From positions 1 through 8,350 of the forward strand of contig JADGRK010000093.1 in NCBI GenBank assembly GCA_017880985.1: 8,350 nt of DNA, in the 5' to 3' direction. The notes under the pieces are model-generated. The model worked only from the letters and a program-made list of their open reading frames with translations, was not told the origin of the DNA and searched no databases. Source of the stretch: Rhodoferax sp. GTDB lineage: Bacteria > Pseudomonadota > Gammaproteobacteria > Burkholderiales > Burkholderiaceae_C. The position numbers and the translations under genes were made by a program. Shown here piece after piece: positions 5,866-8,350 of this stretch (positions are counted from its first letter, which is position 1; every line of letters starts with the position of its first letter).

Positions 5866-5945
5866 TTGAACATCCTCGGTGTTGATGGTCCTGCCGCTTA
5901 TGTCGCGATTACTGTTGCACACGGTTGAACGCTACATCCTCTAAA

Positions 5946-5970
5946 TTTGCGAGACTTGACAATTCGCAAA
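5946..5970. promoter_or_regulatory. TTTGCGA/TCGCAAA dyad upstream of the 77 aa gene
   Basis: A perfect 7 bp dyad (5946-5952 and 5964-5970, 11 nt spacer) lies 81 nt upstream of the 77 aa start. The centre contains TTGACA on the plus strand and TTGTCA on the minus strand, so it could be an operator over a -35 element. No convincing -10 sits at the right distance on either strand. An operator role is a guess from symmetry and place. Confidence 0.4.
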
Positions 5971-6075
5971 AAGACAAAAGAAAACCCACACTCGACGGGT
6001 CTGGTCGTGCTGCCTCTGCGGCTGCGCTGCTCAATTCCTTTTTCTGTGCCTTGCCCGCCACGCCATGCCATGACA

Positions 6076-6133
6076 AACCCGAAGGAGCAGTCGGGTTCTG
6101 ACTGGGGATGCGTGAACCATCATCTGATGGTTC
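6076..6133 (-). other. Two perfect hairpins downstream of the 106 aa gene
   Basis: On the minus strand, 6 nt after the stop of the 106 aa gene, is a 9 bp perfect palindrome with a 2 nt centre (GAACCATCA and TGATGGTTC, 6114-6133). Next comes a 7 bp hairpin with an 8 nt loop (AACCCGA and TCGGGTT, 6076-6097). Neither has a real T-run, so termination would be weak or factor-dependent. They may protect the mRNA 3' end or be protein-binding sites. The 274 nt between the two small genes holds nothing else that I recognise. Confidence 0.5.
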
Positions 6134-6139
6134 AGTTGC

Positions 6140-6460
6140 TCAAATCTTGTTAAATACTGTGGAAGCGCCCTCAATGAAACCTTTAACCATATCAGCGGAT
6201 GGTCTCTCGGTGTCAAATAGAATTTCCAGAACTTCCCAGTCCATGTGATCGGGATTGATTGCATGTACCAAATCGCTGGTGACGGTTTCATCGTCTATTT
6301 CGATTTCGGCCACTCGCTCCAGTTCATCGTAATCCGCAATCTGAAGCGCCCAGCTTTTGCCGAGTGCTACCCCCTCAGCGTTTTCAGTTTCTGCATTGCT
6401 CTGCTTTGATCCCCGCAGACGCGCCAATCCAGCTTCTTCAAGTATGTTTTTGTCCTTCAT
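6140..6460 (-). CDS. Acidic protein of unknown function, 106 aa
   Basis: I do not recognise this protein. It is strongly acidic (24 Asp/Glu against 10 Lys/Arg), with no signal peptide or membrane segment, so it is probably cytoplasmic. The first 35 residues are polar and low in hydrophobics; the rest looks folded, with YDELERVAEIEIDDETV, then INPDHMDWEVLEILFDTE and an amphipathic C-terminal helix (SADMVKGFIEGASTVFNKI). The ATG at 6460 has only a modest Shine-Dalgarno (GAGA about 8 nt upstream), but an AT-rich promoter-like region lies behind it. It is transcribed toward the 77 aa gene, 274 nt away across hairpins. The small, acidic character and place in a decayed element would fit a DNA-mimic or anti-defence protein, an antitoxin or an immunity protein. 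No motif supports choosing among them. Confidence 0.6.
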   Translation of the reverse strand: MKDKNILEEAGLARLRGSKQSNAETENAEGVALGKSWALQIADYDELERVAEIEIDDETVTSDLVHAINPDHMDWEVLEILFDTERPSADMVKGFIEGASTVFNKI

Positions 6461-6550
6461 TTGTTTATCTCAAAGTGCAACTTTTAGCTGGCCGATTACC
6501 TAACCAATCGTTGTACGCAATATGCGTGCCCGCCTCTCAAACAATTATTA

Positions 6551-6579
6551 ATACTAATAAAATCAAGCGGTTAGATCAA
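6551..6579 (-). promoter_or_regulatory. Candidate promoter of the 106 aa gene
   Basis: On the minus strand TTGATC (6579-6574) is followed after 17 nt by TAGTAT (6556-6551), each four of six to consensus, in strongly AT-rich DNA. This would give a leader of about 85 nt. Other hexamers in the AT-rich run are nearly as good, so the exact position is uncertain. Confidence 0.4.
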
Positions 6580-6598
6580 AATCCAAAAAATTGGATTT
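6579..6598. promoter_or_regulatory. AAATCCAA/TTGGATTT dyad overlapping the -35 region
   Basis: A perfect 8 bp dyad with a 4 nt centre abuts the proposed -35 of the 106 aa gene. Position and symmetry fit a dimeric repressor or activator operator. There is no T-run, so a terminator is unlikely. Confidence 0.45.
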
Positions 6599-6651
6599 GA
6601 AGCGTGTGTAAAATTTAACGACATCAGTACCGCGTTTTCTATCGTCTAGCC

Positions 6652-6716
6652 ACTAGCGCCAGACCAAAAAAAACCAGCCGGTTGGGCTGGGTGCAATCCC
6701 TTTCGGGCCGCGCTCA
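6652..6716 (-). repeat. Terminator module, copy 2
   Basis: This is the related copy of the module at 5571-5634 (about 49 of 65 positions). Here TGA at 6716 closes an in-frame end ASLP, against ASTP at the other copy, but the frame upstream is open for only about 30 codons. The gene this terminator once served may therefore have been lost. Confidence 0.5.
6666..6690 (-). terminator. Intrinsic terminator without an obvious gene
   Basis: On the minus strand CCAGCC and GGCTGG form a 6 bp stem with a 5 nt loop, followed by eight T. It would stop minus-strand transcription entering the 106 aa promoter region from the right. No minus-strand gene is visible immediately upstream of it. Confidence 0.8.
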
Positions 6717-6768
6717 GGGAAGTGAAGCGCAGGGGCCTGGAGCCCACAAAAAATATAGAGCCATCACA

Positions 6769-6804
6769 GCACAGGGTCTGTGCGGTAGCGCAAATAGCGC
6801 TATT
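6769..6804. repeat. Two palindromes beside attachment site copy B
   Basis: GCACAG-GGT-CTGTGC (6769-6783) is followed by a 12 bp perfect palindrome, AATAGCGCTATT (6793-6804), ending 10 bp before the repeated ffs end. They may be binding sites for an accessory factor such as an excisionase or regulator; this is inference from place only. Confidence 0.4.
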
Positions 6805-6814
6805 CAACCTGGTC

Positions 6815-6875
6815 ACTGTGAAGCCAGTGCCGGGATCAAGGCTCGTCAACCCGATTCTGGAAGTTATTTGTTGAC
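6815..6875 (+). repeat. Putative attachment site copy B (displaced ffs 3' end)
   Basis: The partner of 5033-5093. It carries the last 33 nt of ffs with two G-to-A changes (6821 and 6835), followed by the GTCAAC (6845-6850) and GTTGAC (6870-6875) pair at identical spacing. No 5' half of ffs precedes it, so it is not a second SRP RNA gene. It marks the right edge of the element; ordinary genes resume about 95 bp beyond. Confidence 0.75.
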
Positions 6876-6969
6876 CAGAGGTTACGACTGTCTGGCGTTC
6901 AAGCAGGAGCGGTGATTTGAATTTCACCTGCGGCAAGCATCAAAGCGCCACCAGCCGACAATCGAGTCC

Positions 6970-7215
6970 ATGAATGAACTCAAGCAACTGGAATCACTCG
7001 GACTGGTTCTGCCCACCCCAGCGTACATCTTGGGCGCAATCCTGTTTGGAATCATCGGCTGGGTGGCCTTCCGGCGGGGCCGGAAAGCATCGAGCGGTGT
7101 CTTGACCTGGACCGGTGTCGCCCTGATGCTGTACCCGTATGTTGTTTCAGAAACATGGATGTTATGGTCCGTTGGCATTGCTCTGTGTGGCTGGGCTTAC
7201 CTGAAGTGGAACTGA
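6970..7215 (+). CDS. Small multi-pass membrane protein, 81 aa, conserved-hypothetical type
   Basis: A small inner-membrane protein with three hydrophobic segments: about 17-34 (PAYILGAILFGIIGWVAF), 44-59 (VLTWTGVALMLYPYVV) and 63-78 (WMLWSVGIALCGWAYL). The basic loop RRGRK at 35-39 sits after the first segment and should face the cytoplasm. I recall similar short proteins in Burkholderiales genomes but know no function. The ATG at 6970 has only GAG 3 nt upstream, so initiation may be weak; an overlapping ATG at 6974 is out of frame. Its base composition matches the chromosomal genes rather than the AT-rich island, and it is the first gene right of the attachment repeat. The next gene starts 75 nt downstream on the same strand. 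Confidence 0.75.
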   Translation: MNELKQLESLGLVLPTPAYILGAILFGIIGWVAFRRGRKASSGVLTWTGVALMLYPYVVSETWMLWSVGIALCGWAYLKWN

Positions 7216-7290
7216 TGATCGCTGCCAACCGCATGGCGCAACAATTGACACTGGACCGTTGACGGATCCGGCTTTAGTATTGGCCTTGAA

Positions 7291-7785
7291 ATGAACACAA
7301 TTTTGAATTGGCTGACCCGCCTGACCTGGCTGTTGATTGGCGCGGTGACGCTATCGGGTTGCGCCATCAGCTCGGTAAAACCAGGCATGACACGCGACGA
7401 GGTCATCGCCCGGCTCGGCCAACCGACCCGAATCGCCCCCCTGAGCTCAGGCACCCGTCTGCAATATTCAGGGCAACCAGCCGGGCAGTGGGCCAACATG
7501 GTGGACCTTGACGCAAGCGGGCGCGTCGTGCGCGCGCGCCAAGTGCTCAACGCCAATGACTTTGCCCGTATCGAGGTTGGCAAGTGGACCCGGCAGGACG
7601 TTGAGCTCGAATTCGGGCCGCCGGCCTACATCGATCATGTCGCCTCCTGGCCCACCGACATCATGAACTACCGCTGGCGGGAGATCGACAACATGCTCTA
7701 CTGGGTTTACCTGGACCAAAACAATGTGGTGCAGCGCACCGGCCAGGGCATGGAGCATCGCCGCCACCTGCTGCATGCCCGCTGA
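7291..7785 (+). CDS. Lipoprotein with two BamE/SmpA-like half motifs
   Basis: A 164 aa predicted lipoprotein. Residues 1-24 form a type II signal peptide ending in the lipobox LSGC, with Cys24 as the lipidation site; nothing at +2 (Ala) suggests inner-membrane retention, so outer-membrane location is likely. Right after the Cys is VKPGMTRDEVIARLGQPTRI (about 29-48), the hallmark of the SmpA/OmlA/BamE fold. A second, degenerate version, VGKWTRQDVELEFGPPAYI, follows near 96-115. BamE helps assemble beta-barrel proteins, but true BamE is shorter and has one such unit, so this is a paralogue and not confidently a Bam subunit. The start at 7291 gives a perfect signal peptide, though the Shine-Dalgarno is poor. 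It follows the 81 aa gene by 75 nt and may share a transcript. Confidence 0.85.
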   Translation: MNTILNWLTRLTWLLIGAVTLSGCAISSVKPGMTRDEVIARLGQPTRIAPLSSGTRLQYSGQPAGQWANMVDLDASGRVVRARQVLNANDFARIEVGKWTRQDVELEFGPPAYIDHVASWPTDIMNYRWREIDNMLYWVYLDQNNVVQRTGQGMEHRRHLLHAR

Positions 7786-7944
7786 ATGCCAGACGCCCCT
7801 ACGATCAAGCCGCCGGGTTCGTCGCTATTTTTATGCGAGCAAGCTTGTCAAGCCGGGCATGCGATTGGACATGTTTTGTATGATACTGTTGGCGATATAA
7901 ACGTCAGTGGTTTGCGATGTATGTTACGTTAACCCCTTCGACAG
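7786..7944 (+). other. Spacer between the lipoprotein and membrane-protein genes
   Basis: No gene or clear terminator is visible. Two -10-like elements are present, TATGAT at 7879-7884 (preceded by TTTTG) and TATAAA at 7896-7901, but neither has a good -35 at 16-18 nt. A promoter for the downstream gene here is plausible, not shown. Confidence 0.3.
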
Positions 7945-8350
7945 ATGCACTACCTCAGCTACTTCAAAGAATCAATTCGTTCAGGGACAATCGCGGCGTT
8001 GGCCATGATGCCCTTTGGCTTTCTGTTCAAGTTTCTTGACCTACGGGTTGGCTACTATGGCCCTAAGCTCGGCGCACTTCTATTCGGTGAGCCCGGCCGG
8101 TTCGTTCTCTTCCTCCAACATCTGGTCCTTGGCTGGGTGTCCGCACTACCGCTTCTGTTGATTCTGGTTCGCTTGCAAGGTACGGCGACCCCAATGGCAA
8201 TCGGAGCCGCCTACGGCCTCGCCTATTACGTGGTCGTCAATTCGTTTGCGCTTCCCCTGTTCTTCGGCGACCCAACGCCTTGGTAACTTGGCTTCAGTTT
8301 CATCTACCCGAGCGTATTGATCCATCTCGTCTTCGGAGTCTGCATTGGTA
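7945..8350 (+). pseudogene. Multi-pass membrane protein gene interrupted by in-frame TAA; runs off right edge
   Basis: The frame opens at the ATG at 7945 and gives 113 residues with several hydrophobic stretches (GTIAALAMMPFGFLFKFL, then HLVLGWVSALPLLLILV and AYGLAYYVVVNSFALPLFF), plus a conserved-looking RVGYYGPKLGALL. TAA follows at 8284-8286 directly after GDPTPW. The same frame then continues to the window end with LGFSFIYPSVLIHLVFGVCIG, which reads as the next membrane segment and keeps G/C at most third positions (15 of 21). A CAA-to-TAA change restoring Gln would rejoin the two. I recall FGDPTPWQLG-like wording from a small uncharacterised membrane family but cannot name it. Alternatives are a true short protein or a sequencing error. 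Function unknown; the start has no strong Shine-Dalgarno. Confidence 0.65.

Larger units (their letters stand above)
6461..6969. other. Gene-free right part of the element and its junction
   Basis: No credible protein gene is seen in these 509 nt. The first half (about 6480-6650) is clearly more AT-rich than the surroundings and looks regulatory for the 106 aa gene. The rest holds a minus-strand terminator, two palindromes and the second attachment-site copy. Frames open on both strands across 6646-6936 carry no family signal. Confidence 0.6.

Noticed and set aside
5866..5922. Upstream start adding 19 residues to the 77 aa protein
   Set aside because: The inner ATG at 5865 has GAGGA at good spacing; the extension is polar and would displace the membrane segment from the N-terminus.
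5278..5928. A 216-codon plus-strand protein beginning in the integrase remnant
   Set aside because: Only the first part is integrase. After about 5528 the frame runs antisense through the 77 aa gene and its terminator, so the fusion is accidental.
6815..6875. A second SRP RNA gene
   Set aside because: Only the 3' third is present; domain IV and the 5' strand of the closing helix are missing.
6646..6936. Minus-strand frame of 96 codons over the right att copy
   Set aside because: It spans a terminator and the displaced ffs end, lacks a ribosome site and reads like non-coding sequence.
7245..7280. Promoter for the lipoprotein gene (TTGACA at 7245, TAGTAT at 7275)
   Set aside because: The spacing is 24 nt, and from the second TTGACG only 10 nt; neither is workable for sigma-70.

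Overview
The window looks like chromosome of a betaproteobacterium of the Burkholderiales, most likely Comamonadaceae (Rhodoferax/Polaromonas-like). This rests on high-GC coding DNA, the protein flavour, and two copies in dnaX of a short dispersed repeat that I associate from memory with that family. No database was searched.

Bases 1-5065 are ordinary chromosome. Read on the minus strand, the order is dnaX (clamp-loader tau subunit), ybaB/ebfC, recR, then a substrate-binding protein and an ABC ATPase of the nitrate/sulfonate/taurine type. The ATPase runs off the left edge, so its C-terminus and any permease lie outside. dnaX-ybaB-recR is the classic replication/recombination cluster. The small SRP RNA gene (ffs, 4.5S RNA) lies immediately upstream of dnaX on the opposite strand, and its domain IV can be drawn base by base. 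The dnaX reading frame stays open through ffs in antisense, but the real DnaX start is at 4916. dnaX has an A9 run at the expected tau/gamma boundary, and a shift in either direction reaches a stop within a few codons.

Bases 5033-6875 look like a decayed integrative element in the 3' end of ffs. The last third of ffs plus about 28 bp downstream is repeated 1782 bp away (53 of 61 positions identical). Between the copies are a tyrosine-integrase remnant with a large internal deletion and no C-terminal catalytic half, two minus-strand genes of unknown function (77 aa membrane-anchored; 106 aa acidic), two related intrinsic terminators, several perfect dyads and an AT-rich stretch. This is the accessory and most interesting part of the window.

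Bases 6876-8350 return to normal-looking plus-strand genes: an 81 aa multi-pass membrane protein, a lipoprotein with two BamE/SmpA-like half-motifs, and a membrane-protein gene apparently broken by an in-frame TAA at 8284, since the same frame continues to the window edge.

I found no CRISPR array, tRNA, rRNA, intact transposon or recognisable defence system. The island could still hold uncharacterised small cargo.
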